Assembly: GCA_037903475.1 (NCBI GenBank)
Contig: JBAJFG010000014.1
Span: 62,001-126,000 of the forward strand
Reading direction: 5' to 3'
Length of the DNA: 64,000 nucleotides
From: Ancylostoma caninum
Taxonomy: Eukaryota > Nematoda > Chromadorea > Rhabditida > Ancylostomatidae
In this document: positions 52,948 through 64,000 of the stretch, piece by piece
Layout: each line of letters begins with the position of its first letter
How positions within the stretch are numbered: position 1 is the first letter of the stretch
The notes under the pieces: model-generated
Databases searched by the model: none
What the model saw: the letters and a program-made list of their open reading frames with translations, nothing else
Told to the model about the DNA's origin: nothing
Made by a program: the position numbers and the translations under genes

Positions 52948-53915
52948 CTAGTGCGAGAGGTTCTTGACGAATTGGAGTTTGCAGAGACCGTTAATGATTT
53001 TATAAAACAAAATTAGTTCAAACTTCCGTCGCCTATACGCCAACGAGTGCAGCTTGAAATTGGAATTTCTTTCCTCATAGCATGGAATGCTATCATACAG
53101 AAAGCCTAGCGTTCTAGTCATTAATTTCATGGTGAAATCATTTTGGACGTTCTCAAGTTTAGCTACAGTTGTTCGCTTGTAAGGGATAAATCTTGAGATC
53201 GTCGGCAAAGGCGGTGCACCTTAGCCCCGTAGAAGAAACGAGGAAAGAAAGCTCATGCGTGTGGATATTGAAAAGATTTGGTGACAAAACGCCTCTCTGT
53301 GGAATGCCACAGGTGACACATCGAGGTTTGGAAAATGACGTATTTACCCGGACAACACAAATTCTACCTGATAAGGAGGCATTCATCAACTCCACGATAC
53401 GCGGATGGATTCCAACCTGGTAAAGTTTCGGAGCGAACTTCACATGGGAAACTCGGTCAAATGCTTTCGCAAAATCGAAATAAACAACATCTACGCATTT
53501 ATCTTCATCCACGGATCGCGTACAGTCATTGAGACTTCGTAGGATAGCTGTAAATTCTTCAGCTGTAATTCCGTTGATTTTCCACTTTGGAATCCGTGTT
53601 GAAACTCAGAAATGACGGAAAGCTCCTCAAGACACTTCACTATCCTTTTTCGAGTACCTTCTCAAAAGTCCATGCGAAAATGGAAGTGATACTGATGGGG
53701 CGAAAGTACTGTGGAGAAGAATATGGAGACTTCTTGGGAATGAGTGTAACATAAGAGATTTTCCACCTTGAAGGAACCTCAGCCCATATAGGAATGAGAT
53801 TGAAGATGAATGCTAGAGGACCGCTGATAATGGCGGTCGATAATCGTTTAACCTCTTTGGAGCATCCTTCCAAGAAAAGCTGTGTAGACACGTTCACGTT
53901 AGTTTTCTGTTTGTA
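52948..53915 (-). pseudogene. CR1/jockey-type LINE reverse transcriptase fragment
   Basis: Minus-strand frames in order: 53897-53640 (IPIWAEVPSRWKISYVTLIP; the N-terminal part of the reverse transcriptase), 53512-53159 (YFDFAKAFDRVSH, GIPQRGVLSP, TAFADDLKIY with the catalytic Asp pair) and 53208-52948 (C-terminal extension). Frameshifts separate the frames. No endonuclease and no tail are seen. A short piece of the same family lies at about 56020-56090. Confidence 0.85.
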
Positions 53916-54305
53916 TGTTTGTCGGTTATTGCTTATATCTCTTATATCTCAGCTTCGCCGCACTTCGCATAAATGACAATGATTTTTGCACAGGAGGGCA
54001 CAATTCTGAACAGAACGATATCGGTTTCATGTGCGAATCTTTTCCTCTACAACGAGAAAAACAAGGGAGAGTTGTGCTCAGTGAATCCTTGGGGATCTCC
54101 GGGTGCAATCAAGAGTTTTGGAAGGGGTTGAGCGGGGAATTTATTTTCCTATGCAAGACGAGGCGATTACCAAAACAACGTAATTTTAATGCACCCAAAT
54201 GTACTAACTTGCTATAGCAAACGCGGCCAAGTTCAATCAATACCAAACATGCTTTATAGTGCACAAGCATACCGCCTAACTTCCTTCTGAGAGTGAACCA
54301 ATAAT

Positions 54306-54745
54306 CACGGCACTATCCAACTTTACTGGCCCCGAAATCTTCAAAATTTTTTTTTTGGCTGAGACTTTACATAGGGGGGGGGGGGTTGTTTGAGGTGCTG
54401 AGCACAAACATCGTATCCATTCTGTACCGTAACCCCATTTTTGCGGGGGTTACTGCAGGTGGTAAGAAGTTGAGAGAAAATGCCGATTTCGAGTAGGAAA
54501 CGGAGGTGGCGTACAAAATAATGGTGGTTTTCGTGATCAGCGCCAAAAAACACCACTACGCAAAATTTGAGAGGGTTCCGTTAGGTACCATATCAAGTAC
54601 ACCTACCGTAACCGTACAAAAATGGGGTTACCGTGCAAAACTGATACGATATCCGTGTTCAGCACCTCGAATAACCCCCCTACGTGAAGTTTCAGTCAAA
54701 AATTTTGTCGAAGATTTTGAGGCCGGTAAAGTTGAATGGCGCAAA
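54306..54745. mobile_element. Foldback element, relative of 10695-11210
   Basis: The left arm (CGGCACTATCCAACTTTACTG) and right arm (ending AAAGTTGAATGGCGC) are inverted copies, with a G-run/C-run pair (54375-54386 and 54676-54681) and TACCGTAACC blocks in each. The core CGTGATCAGCGCCA is shared with the 10.7-kb copy. Confidence 0.7.
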
Positions 54746-56689
54746 TACTCAATTCTTCCCAAGTGCGCTACGTTTCGATCGATTCTAAATGAATCATCCG
54801 GACACATTTAATGAAAGACTGATGCAAACATTTCAATTATAATATATACAAGTGCTCTCACTCGCCTTAGGCGAGCCTTCCAACTTCCCGCATCGTCAGT
54901 TTTGATTGTAAATGAAGCTACATCAATGCTACATCAGTATCAAGGTCCCGTGAAGCGGTCAAGTACGAGACTCGCCGAAGGCGTGTCGGAGCACTTGCAG
55001 AAAGTGTTGCAGACCTTTCTCACCAACTCAATATTAAGAACACGTTAACTCAGAAGACATGCGGTAGCCGCAGTTTTTCACTTCATTATTTTTGTAGTGG
55101 TAGCTAATCGGTTCCCGTAAATTTGTGACTTATCTCGTGGGCTTGTTGCCCTATCTCAATAATGCGGAAAACTTGCATATTTTTAAGCTGAAGGGGTTCT
55201 GCCGGGACGGTTTTCTTAGTTTACCTCATCTACGTCTACGTTGAATTCATTATGGCCAAAGTTTTCATGATTAGGATGTAATCAGAAGTGGTTTAGGCAC
55301 AAAATTTATATTCTGTTGACCTGACCAAGTGCTTAGTGGACGTAATTATCATTGTGGCATACGTTTCGACGCAACCGTCGTCTTTGGAGGCCTAAAAGCG
55401 GTCAAAACTTGAGCCAAGGAGGCGCAAAATAAATGGAAAAGAGCACCGTCGTTGCAAAAAATGTCTAAAATAACATGAACTCGAGACTGCCGTTTTTTGG
55501 ATGGTTGGAAGAGGTTGGGTGGCTCAGGCGAGATCTGCGGTTACCAGCTTGCCAAGATTTCCATCGTTGTTTCCTCAAATAGTGTTGTGCAAATCTTGAC
55601 TTTCCAGAAATCTGAAACAAGAATGAGAATGGACGTTTTCTGGTGGCTTTGAGGGTTCTGAAGCAGCAACAAGTCTTCTACTGCGTGACTGAACCCTGCT
55701 CTCATAGCCTTCCTGCTTGGGACACAATGAACCTCTCTATACGTCACCATCAGAGAATGTGAACTGTAGGTTGAAGGGCATTTCTTCCACTATCAATGGA
55801 ATTCCATACTATTTTTAAAGGCTTAAGTGCATGTATAATACTAGAAAAATTATTTTAAATACGCAGGTAACCACAATGGATGCCCCTGCCATTCTATGAC
55901 AAGCTCAAGTGCGTGGCGAATAGTAAGTGGATTACTGACGCCGATCTTTTTTTGTTACTCTTCTGGACAATAAAAAAAATCATGAGAAGTTCAACGTAGT
56001 TAACCACAAGTACATTCAAATCGTCTAACCTCTCTGGAGCATCCTTCCAAGAAAAACTGTGTAGACACGTTCACGTCAGTTTTCAGCTTTTTTTTTTGCA
56101 ATGAGGCTGCTCTTTCCCGGCTATTTTGAGTCCCTTCACCTGCAGTCATAGAGCGTTGCTGACGCAAGCTTTCCACTACGTACTCGGCACACCATGCAGC
56201 AAAAGGAGTGAAACCAATGGATACAGTGTAACTCTGTACTTCATCCTGGGGGTTTTCTAGAGAACACGTAAGTTGAAGAGAGTGTAGCAAACTACGTAGC
56301 TTAGTGGGAGGGGCGTCTGGCGGTCTAGAACACAGATAAAAACCGCAGTCGGCCGTAATGAAACATCGGCCACAATAATAAATACGTCCATAAACAGTTT
56401 GGTCAGGCTCAACACAATACAAAGTTTACATTTAAACTATTTTTGATTAACTTCTCATCACAAAAGCTTGCCGCATGCCCAAAGTAACTTCAAGGTACCT
56501 TGACGTAGACGCCGTAAACTAGGATAACCGTACAAGTAGAAAGCCTGTAGCTGTAAGCATATGCAAGTCATTCCACACTACTGAGACAAGACAACAAGCA
56601 GAATCGATTACCCACCACTATAAGAAATAAAGGTGTGAAAAGCTGCGGCTACCGTACGCACTCTGTGTTAGCTTTTTTCAAACAATTTT
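54746..56689. other. Intergenic with repeat fragments
   Basis: Bases 55640-55800 match an arm piece of the 4922-7812 family (CTGCTCTCATAGCC, TTGGGACACAATGA). Bases 56020-56090 match the CR1 fragment at 53830-53900. A minus ORF of 140 residues (56000-56422) runs into that LINE piece and has no recognised domain. No host gene is supported. Confidence 0.5.
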
Positions 56690-57036
56690 GCTTTCGAGAG
56701 GATTTTGTACAACAAAAAAAACGGGTCAGCAATCAAAGACGGATGTGATCTGAAAACCGGACTAAAATCACAATGAGATTCGCTAAAAACAGCGTTCGGG
56801 AAGTGCTGCGCAATAAACCTTCCAAAAGTCATTAGAATCATCAATCCACGTTGCATTCCAGGAAAGAATGTTTTCTTTTCTCATAGGCACCAATACTGAA
56901 GACTAAATATTAAAACTAATTATGACCACTAATTGGAGCATTCCTTTCGAAGTTATCACATGACAAGTAGCGAAGATATTAGAAGGTCTGTTATAAAAAG
57001 GTGGCCCAGAGCGCTGTTGCTGTGATCCCAAGCGAA
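56690..57036 (+). promoter_or_regulatory. Promoter region of mucin gene 2
   Basis: This is the inverted match of 44980-45263 upstream of gene 1. Well-conserved blocks include GACTAAATATTAA, TTGGAGCATTCCTTTCGAAG and ATGACAAGTAGCGAAGATAT. TATAAAAA at 56992-56999 lies 38 bases before the start codon. Conservation of non-coding sequence here suggests shared control, or simply a recent duplication. Confidence 0.6.
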
Positions 57037-60000
57037 ATGAGGACGGTTTTCATCCTCTTCGGCTTCCTTCTCCTTCCTGTACAGTTGCAAGCGTTTACTT
57101 CATCCCGCCTACAGCATGACAGGGATAAAGCAAACATACGACACCGTCGCTTATCTCGTTTTCCAGTGTTTCTCCAAAATAATATTGTGAGTAAGCATAT
57201 TTTCTTCTTTTTTTTTGAAAGAAAGGAGTTCTTCTAATCTTTTCACACCCTTAAGTGTCATTCGATATTCCTATCCGAGATATAATGAAATGATCAGTTG
57301 CCCAACATGCGAGCATCCTACATACGTATACAATATCGAGCCAGGGCCCTTGTTTGGCCAGTGCTGCTGTCTCGGATCTGCGTAATGCTTCACCTTTAAT
57401 ACATACAGCTGAACGTGAATAAAATTCTGTAGCAGGGCGCTTTGCCTCGAGTCTGAGTGTGACTTTACCCCGGGGATAGCTAAACTCAGAGAAAATCACT
57501 GTCATTTATACGGATCGTGGCCTCATCGCGCTTCTCGAATGGCATTGATTTTCTGCTAACCTACTACCTACGTGTTTTTTTTCACGCAGAATGTTTAAGG
57601 AACGGCTTCATAATTCGCTTCGCTAATTTGAATCAAGTGACATTCCTTGTGAAGTTAGCTTCTGATAGGGGAACCCCCAACCCATGTATTGGGTTGTTCG
57701 GAAAGTAATTGGGATTTTTAGGGGTTTCAGAAAAAAGTTTATTTTCTCACAATGAAAAAACATTAGTCAATGATATATTTTCCGTTTTGTTCGATTGTAT
57801 TTCGCCATCTTTCTGGCAATTTCATAATTCCCCTCTCATAGAACTTCTGGTCTTTTTCGGCAAAAAACTGGGCTAGATGAGATTTGATATCCTGGTCATC
57901 GCTAAATGTTTTCCCATTCAAATAGTTCTGCAACGATCTAAACAAATGGTAATCGGATGACGCGAGATCAGGGCTATATGGTGGATGCAACATCAATTCC
58001 CAACCAAGCTCCAATAATTTTTGCCGAGACGCCAAAGATGTATGAGGTCTTGCATTGTCTTGGTGGAAAACTACTCCTTTGCGATTCGCTAATTCTGGCC
58101 GGTTTTTTTTTAAATTGCCTCATCTAATTTCATCAGTTGCTGACAGTAGAGGTCCGAGTTGACATTCTGGTTTCTTGGGAGCACCTCAAAATATATTACA
58201 CCTTTGTAGTCCCACCAAACTGATAGCATAACCTTCTTTTGATGGAGATGAGCTTTGGACATCGTTTGAGCAGGTTCATCCGGTTTTGACCATGATCGTT
58301 TGCGAGTAGCATTATTGTAGACAATCCATTTTTCATCACCAGTTACTATTCGCTTCAAAAATGGGTCGTCTTCATTGCGTTTCAAGTGCAAATCACAGAT
58401 ACTAACTCGCTGCGTCAAGTGAATTTCCTTCAACTCATGTGGCACCCAAACATCTAGCTTTTTTACTAGTCCAAGTTTTTTGACATGCTCGTGAACTGTT
58501 CCAATGGATGCGTTGGTCTTCTCAGCAAGCTCTCGTACGGCTACATGACGGTTGGCTTCGATTAATGCCATCAACTGATCATCATCAACGCCTACTGGCC
58601 GACCAGAACGTTGTTCATCTTGAAGTGAAAAATTGTAGGGGCATTCTGATTCAAACCCTTTAAAGTTCTGGATCCTAAAACAATGTCTTGGTGTAAAACT
58701 TTCGGACCAACCAACTCAACAACTGAAGATTTACCAAGATACAATATTCGCGTCCTCATTCCAGAGGAACTGTGAAATCCTTTCTACCCTATACGAGGGA
58801 AATTTTCCGGAATCTTCGCTCTTTTCTTACAAATTAGACACAAGACATCCCGCTTGAATATGTAGGCAGGTAAATGTCGCCATTTTAGCCTGTTGATGCA
58901 AGACAACATAGAATTCAGATCAACGCTAGCGCTCTCGTATGCATCATGCCACAGACTATGAAATCGCCACCTTATTCATAATGACTCAATGTTGCTGCAC
59001 TCAGACACCGAGGACTTCTCGTTTTTTATGGCGAAATGATGTTCGAGCAGCGGCCAGCAGTATGGTGCGCATAAATTCAAAATTAACTTTCGTTTGGTCG
59101 TCCTTGTGCACGCAATTTGCCCAATGTTGAGAAATCTGATCACGAGATAGACATGACTCTCCTCCAATGTCGCTTATGTTGATTGAAAGCATATACGAAT
59201 TCAAACAATACCACAAAAGATGTTACGAATGAGGAACAATTTTTTGCAATGCTCGGCTCCGCAACTGCAATTTCTCTGATTCGGGTAGTGTTGATTTGCA
59301 AAATCTTTTGGTCACCAATGCATTATGTAAGTCTTACGAGATATTAATATGGTCCTCTCGAGAGTGGGCAGTGAAATACGAAAATCAAATAAACTTCTGC
59401 ATGTAAAATACTACGAAAAAACTTTCAGAGCAAAAATATTAACAAAAATGTGCCGCACTTCCAGACCAACAACCGCAATGGAAATATTCAAGTGGAAGCA
59501 TCGTTGCATGAACCTTGGTATCCGGTGCATGTTCCGTATGCACCGGGGGGTGATCGAGGTCAGTGCTTGAAAAGATTCGCAAAGATGAGCCTGAAGAAGA
59601 TTTCAAAACAAGGAAATCAGGACTTAAAGAGAACAAAATATCGAAAAAATCTAGTGTCACAAAACTAACGGAGACAAGTTGCAGGAGTTCAGGAGTGTAA
59701 GCACCAATACAACGTGAAACAATGGAACAATCACAGAAACGAAAATAACAGACTTGCACTATTAGTAATAATAATATTATATTACATCGAATTACAGCTT
59801 GTGCGAAATGTGCTAGGATATCAATCAGGAAGTGCCGAAGAGCTACAAGAACGACGGCTTGTGTGGAACCGAACATAAGGTGAGAATCTGACTTTTCTTC
59901 TTAATAGAGAAAGTGGTACGGCCTGCTATGCTAAGAATGAACACATTACAAACAATACATTACACATTTTACACTAGCCAATAGTAGGGCGGATACCTTA

Positions 60001-63000
60001 AAGGGATTTGCTTCAAGCCATTTCAGATACACAAACCAGGAGTGTAGCGGAACAGCAGAAATAGTGTGTTCCGCAAGTGGGAACGAAGTAGTCATGGAAG
60101 ATCTCTCGGGCATTAGATGGAACAAAGTGAACGGAAGCTCATCTGTGGTACGACAAGCATTGCACTGTAAAGACGGAAGATGGTACACCAGTACCGGAAA
60201 GCGCATTCACAAGATAAGGTGCAGCGCAAGGCAGAAAAACACTACTTCGACGCAGCCGACCACTACTAAATCGAGCACGTCAACATCGACGGCACCAACC
60301 ACAACGACGCCCACCGCCACATCGACGACACCGACGACTACTATCTCGAGCACGTCGACCAGCACCTCGACGTCGACGACACCAAGCACAACTACGTCCA
60401 CAACCACTTCGACGACACCGACGACTACTAGCTCGAGCACGTCAACTAGTACCTCGACCAGCACGTCAACCAGCACGTCAACCAGCACCTCGACGTCGAC
60501 GACACCAAGCACAACCACGTCCACAACCACTTCGACGACACCGACAACTACTAGCTCGAGCACCTCCAGCAGCACGTCAACCAGCACGTCAACCAGCACG
60601 TCAACTAGCACGTCAACCAGCACCTCGACGTCGACGACACCAAGCACAACTACATCCACAACCACTTCGACGACACCGACGACTATTAGCTCGAGCACGT
60701 CAACTAGTACCTCGACCAGCACGTCAACCAGCACCTCGACGTCGACGACACCAAGCACAACCACGTCCACAACCACTTCGACGACACCGACAACTACTAG
60801 CTCGAGCACCTCCAGCAGCACGTCAACCAGCACGTCAACCAGCACCACGACGTCGACGACACCAAGCACAACTACATCCACAACCACTTCGACGACACCG
60901 ACGACTATTAGCTCGAGCACGTCAACTAGTACCTCGACCAGCACGTCAACCAGCACCTCGACGTCGACGACACCAAGCACAATCACGTCCACAACCACTT
61001 CGACGACACCAACGACTACTAGCTCGAGCACGTCAACCAGTACCTCGACCAGCACCTCGACGTCGACGACACCAAGCACAACCACGTCCACAACCACTTC
61101 GACGACACCAACGACTACTAGCTCGAGCACGTCAACCAGTACCTCGACCAGCACCTCGACGTCGACGACACCAAGCACAACTACATCCACAGCCACTTCG
61201 ACGACACCGACGACTACTACCTCGAGCGCCTCAAGCAGCACGTCACCCAGCACGTCAACCAGCACGTCAACTAGCACGTCAACCAGCACCTCGACGTCGA
61301 CGACACCAAGCACAACTACATCCACAACCACTTCGACGACACCGACGACTACTAGCTCGAGCACGTCAACTAGTACCTCGACCAGCACGTCAACCAGCAC
61401 GTCAACCAGCACCTCGACGTCGACGACACCAAGCACAACCACGTCCACAACCACTTCGACGACACCGACAACTACTAGCTCGAGCACCTCCAGCAGCACG
61501 TCAACCAGCACGTCAACCAGCACCTCGACGTCGACGACACCAAGCACAACTACATCCACGACCACTTCGACGACACCGACGACTACTAGCTCGAGCACAT
61601 CAACCAGTACCTCGACCAGCACGTCAACCAGCACGTCAACCAGCACCTCGACGTCGACGACACCAAGCACAACCACGTCCACAACCACTTCGACGACACC
61701 AACGACTACTAGCTCGAGCACGTCAACCAGCACCTCGACGTCGACGGCACCAAGCACAACCACATCCACAACCACTTCGACGACACCGACAACTACTAGC
61801 TCGAGCACCTCCAGCAGCACGTCAACCAGCACGTCAACCAGCACCTCGACGTCGACGACACCAAGCACAACCACATCCACAACCACTTCGACGACACCAA
61901 CGACTACTAGCTCGAGCACGTCAACCAGTACCTCGACCAGCACGTCAACCAGCACGTCAACCAGCACCTCGACGTCGACGACACCAAGCACAACCACGTC
62001 CACAACCACTTCGACGACACCAACGACTACTAGCTCGAGCACGTCAACCAGCACTTCGACGTTGACGACACCAAGCACAACCACATCCACAACCACTTCG
62101 ACGACACCAACGACTACTAGCTCGAGCACGTCAACCAGCACCTCGACGTCGACGACACCAAGCACAACCACATCCACAACCACTTCGACGACACCGGCGA
62201 CTACTAGCTCTAGCACGTCAAGCAGCACGTCAACCAGCACGTCAACCAGCACCTCGACGTCGACGACACCAAGCACAACCACGTCCACAACCACTTCGAC
62301 GACACCGACGACTACTAGCTCTAGCACGTCAAGCAGCACGTCAACCAGCACATCGACGTCGACGACACCAAGCACAACTACGTCCACCACCACTTCGACG
62401 ACACCAACGACTACTACCTCGAGTACCTCGACCAGCACGTCAACCAGCACCTCGACGTCGACGGCACCAAGCACAACCACATCCACAACCACTTCGACGA
62501 CACCGACAACTACTAGCTCGAGCACCTCCAGCAGCACGTCAACCAGCACCTCGACGTCGACGACACCAAGCACAACCACGTCCACAACCACTTCGACGAC
62601 ACCGACAACTACTAGCTCGAGCACGTCAACCAGCACCTCGACGTCGACGACACCAAGCACAACTACATCCACGACCACTTCGACGACACCGACGACTACT
62701 AGCTCGAGCACATCAACCAGTACCTCGACCAGCACGTCAACCAGCACGTCAACCAGCACCTCGACGTCGACGACACCAAGCACAACCACGTCCACAACCA
62801 CTTCGACGACACCAACGACTACTAGCTCGAGCACGTCAACCAGCACCTCGACGTCGACGGCACCAAGCACAACCACATCCACAACCACTTCGACGACACC
62901 GACAACTACTAGCTCGAGCACCTCCAGCAGCACGTCAACCAGCACCTCGACGTCGACGACACCAAGCACAACCACGTCCACAACCACTTCGACGACACCG

Positions 63001-64000
63001 ACAACTACTAGCTCGAGCACGTCAACCAGCACTTCGACGTCGACGACACCAAGCACAACCACGTCCACAACAACTTCGACGACACCGACAACTACTAGCT
63101 CGAGCGCCTCCAGCAGTACGTCAACCAGCACGTCAACCAGCACGTCAACCAGCACCTCGACGTCGACGACACCAAGCACAACCACGTCCACAACCACTTC
63201 GACGACACCGACAACTACTAGCTCGAGCACCTCCAGCAGCACGTCAACCAGCACGTCAACCAGCACCTCGACGTCGACGACACCAAGCACAACCACGTCC
63301 ACAACCGCTTCGACGACACCGACAACTACTAGCTCGAGCACCTCCAGCAGCACGTCAACCAGCACGTCAACCAGCACCTCGACGTCGACGACACCAAGCA
63401 CAACCACGTCCACAACCACTTCGACGACACCGACAACTACTAGCTCGAGCACCTCCAGCAGCACGTCAACCAGCACGTCAACCAGCACGTCAACCAGCAC
63501 CTCGACGTCGACGACACCAAGCACAACCACGTCCACAACCACTTCGACGACACCGACGACTACTAGCTCGAGCACGTCAACCAGCACCTCGACGTCGACG
63601 ACACCAAGCACAACCACATCCACAACCACTTCGACGACACCGACGGCTACTAGCTCTAGCACGTCAAGCAGCACGTCAACCAGCACGTCAACCAGCACCT
63701 CGACGTCGACGACACCAAGCACAACCACGTCCACAACCACTTCGACGACACCGACGACTACTAGCTCGAGCACGTCAACCAGCACGTCAACCAGCACATC
63801 GACGTCGACGACACCAAGCACAACCACGTCCACAACCACTTCGACGACACCGACGACTACTAGCTCTAGCACGTCAAGCAGCACGTCAACCAGCACGTCA
63901 ACCAGCACATCGACGTCGACGACACCAAGCACAACTACGTCCACCACCACTTCGACGACACCGACGACTACTAGCTCTAGCACGTCAAGCAGCACGTCAA
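57037..64000 (+). CDS. Secreted Thr/Ser/Pro mucin-like protein (gene 2), 3' end outside window
   Basis: Exons 57037-57186, 59429-59558, 59798-59879 and 60027 to beyond 64000 join in phase. Exon 1 is a signal peptide plus a basic segment (IRHRRLSRFP). Exon 2 reads SKNINKNVPHFQ...; this frame was chosen over an overlapping Cys-containing one because differences from gene 1 include synonymous third-position changes (CCG/CCA, GGG/GGA, GCA/GCG) that would alter residues in the other frame. Exons 3-4 hold the Cys-rich part (ACAKCARISIRKC..., TACVEP, ECSGTAEIVC, LHCKDGRWY, KIRC), after which the T/S/P repeat begins at about 60245 without a stop to the window edge. Splice sites are canonical. Intron 1 contains a mariner. 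A mucin or surface-coat role is inferred from composition and the signal peptide; homology beyond the paralogue is unknown. Confidence 0.8.
57691..58715 (-). pseudogene. Mariner transposon (family A), nearly complete
   Basis: Minus-strand transposase: helix-turn-helix part (REL..KTNASIGTVHEHVKKL), catalytic block VTGDEKWIVYNN, WWDYKGVIYFEVLP, then HQDNARPHTS in a shifted frame and YSPDLASSDYHLF, ending at 57763. The break is a frameshift at a T/A homopolymer near 58100, plus a TAG nearby in the downstream frame. Terminal repeats are TTGGGTTGTTCGGAAAG (57691) and a weaker inverted match ending near 58715. TA is clear only at the left edge. It lies antisense in intron 1 of mucin gene 2 and is absent from gene 1. 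Confidence 0.85.
60245..64000 (+). repeat. Tandem T/S/P-coding array of mucin gene 2
   Basis: Units of about 90-130 bases read STSTTPSTTTSTTTSTTPTT then TSSSTSTS with a variable number of TS pairs. The start of each is marked by ACGTCGACGACACCAAGCAC and the end by CTAGCTCGAGCAC. This unit differs from the 36-base unit of gene 1, although both encode only Thr, Ser and Pro apart from rare substitutions to Ala, Ile or Leu. Confidence 0.9.

Noticed and set aside
59349..59570. Cys-containing ORF (KMCRTSRPTTAMEIFKWK) as the frame of exon 2
   Set aside because: Open in both paralogues, but differences that are silent in the alternative frame change residues here, and its phase does not join exon 1 to exon 3.
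60207..63995. 1262-residue minus-strand ORF across the gene 2 array
   Set aside because: It is the antisense of the T/S/P coding frame, which continues from canonical spliced exons on the plus strand.

Overview
The window is eukaryotic and looks like a nematode, most likely a clade V parasite of the hookworm (strongylid) type. Short introns of about 50 bases sit next to long introns packed with transposon debris, and the mobile elements (mariner, hAT-type MITEs, RTE-like and CR1-like LINEs, Ty3/gypsy) fit such a genome. The species is inference; no rRNA, tRNA or CRISPR array was seen.

Three gene models are supported. (1) A plus-strand gene from about 918 to 18646 has 23 phase-consistent exons encoding a long coiled-coil protein with a Ser/Arg-rich C-terminal tail. 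It resembles a cytoskeletal or junctional scaffold; AJM-1 is a possible but unproven match. Its introns host a 288-base hAT MITE, a 2.9-kb TA-flanked inverted-repeat element, a 2.9-kb hAT element with nested cargo, and a (CA)n tract. (2) A minus-strand gene from 44979 to 27598 encodes a secreted, giant Thr/Ser/Pro mucin-like protein. A signal-peptide exon and two small exons precede an 11-kb exon made almost wholly of degenerate 36-base repeats. (3) A plus-strand paralogue starts at 57037 and runs off the window at 64000, with the same exon plan and phases but a different repeat unit.

The two mucin genes are head-to-head, with about 12 kb between their start codons and homologous promoters, exons and introns, so they form an inverted gene duplication. 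Gene 1 looks damaged: the acceptor of exon 2 reads AA instead of AG, and one frameshift lies in the array near 32520. It also carries a decayed Ty3/gypsy element in intron 3. Gene 2 shows no defect in the visible part but has a mariner in intron 1.

The 18.65-27.6 kb interval between the convergent ends of genes 1 and 2 of this layout, and the 45.0-57.0 kb interval between the mucin genes, hold no convincing host gene. They contain hAT-like elements with 8-base target duplications, TTAA-flanked MITEs, foldback elements, mariner and LINE remnants. A 2.6-3.4 kb module combining a ~60-base minisatellite with the 5' part of a LINE occurs twice: inside the hAT element at 11.4-14.3 kb and joined to a LINE at 46.9-52.7 kb. 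The most interesting signals are the diverging mucin pair and this minisatellite-LINE module.
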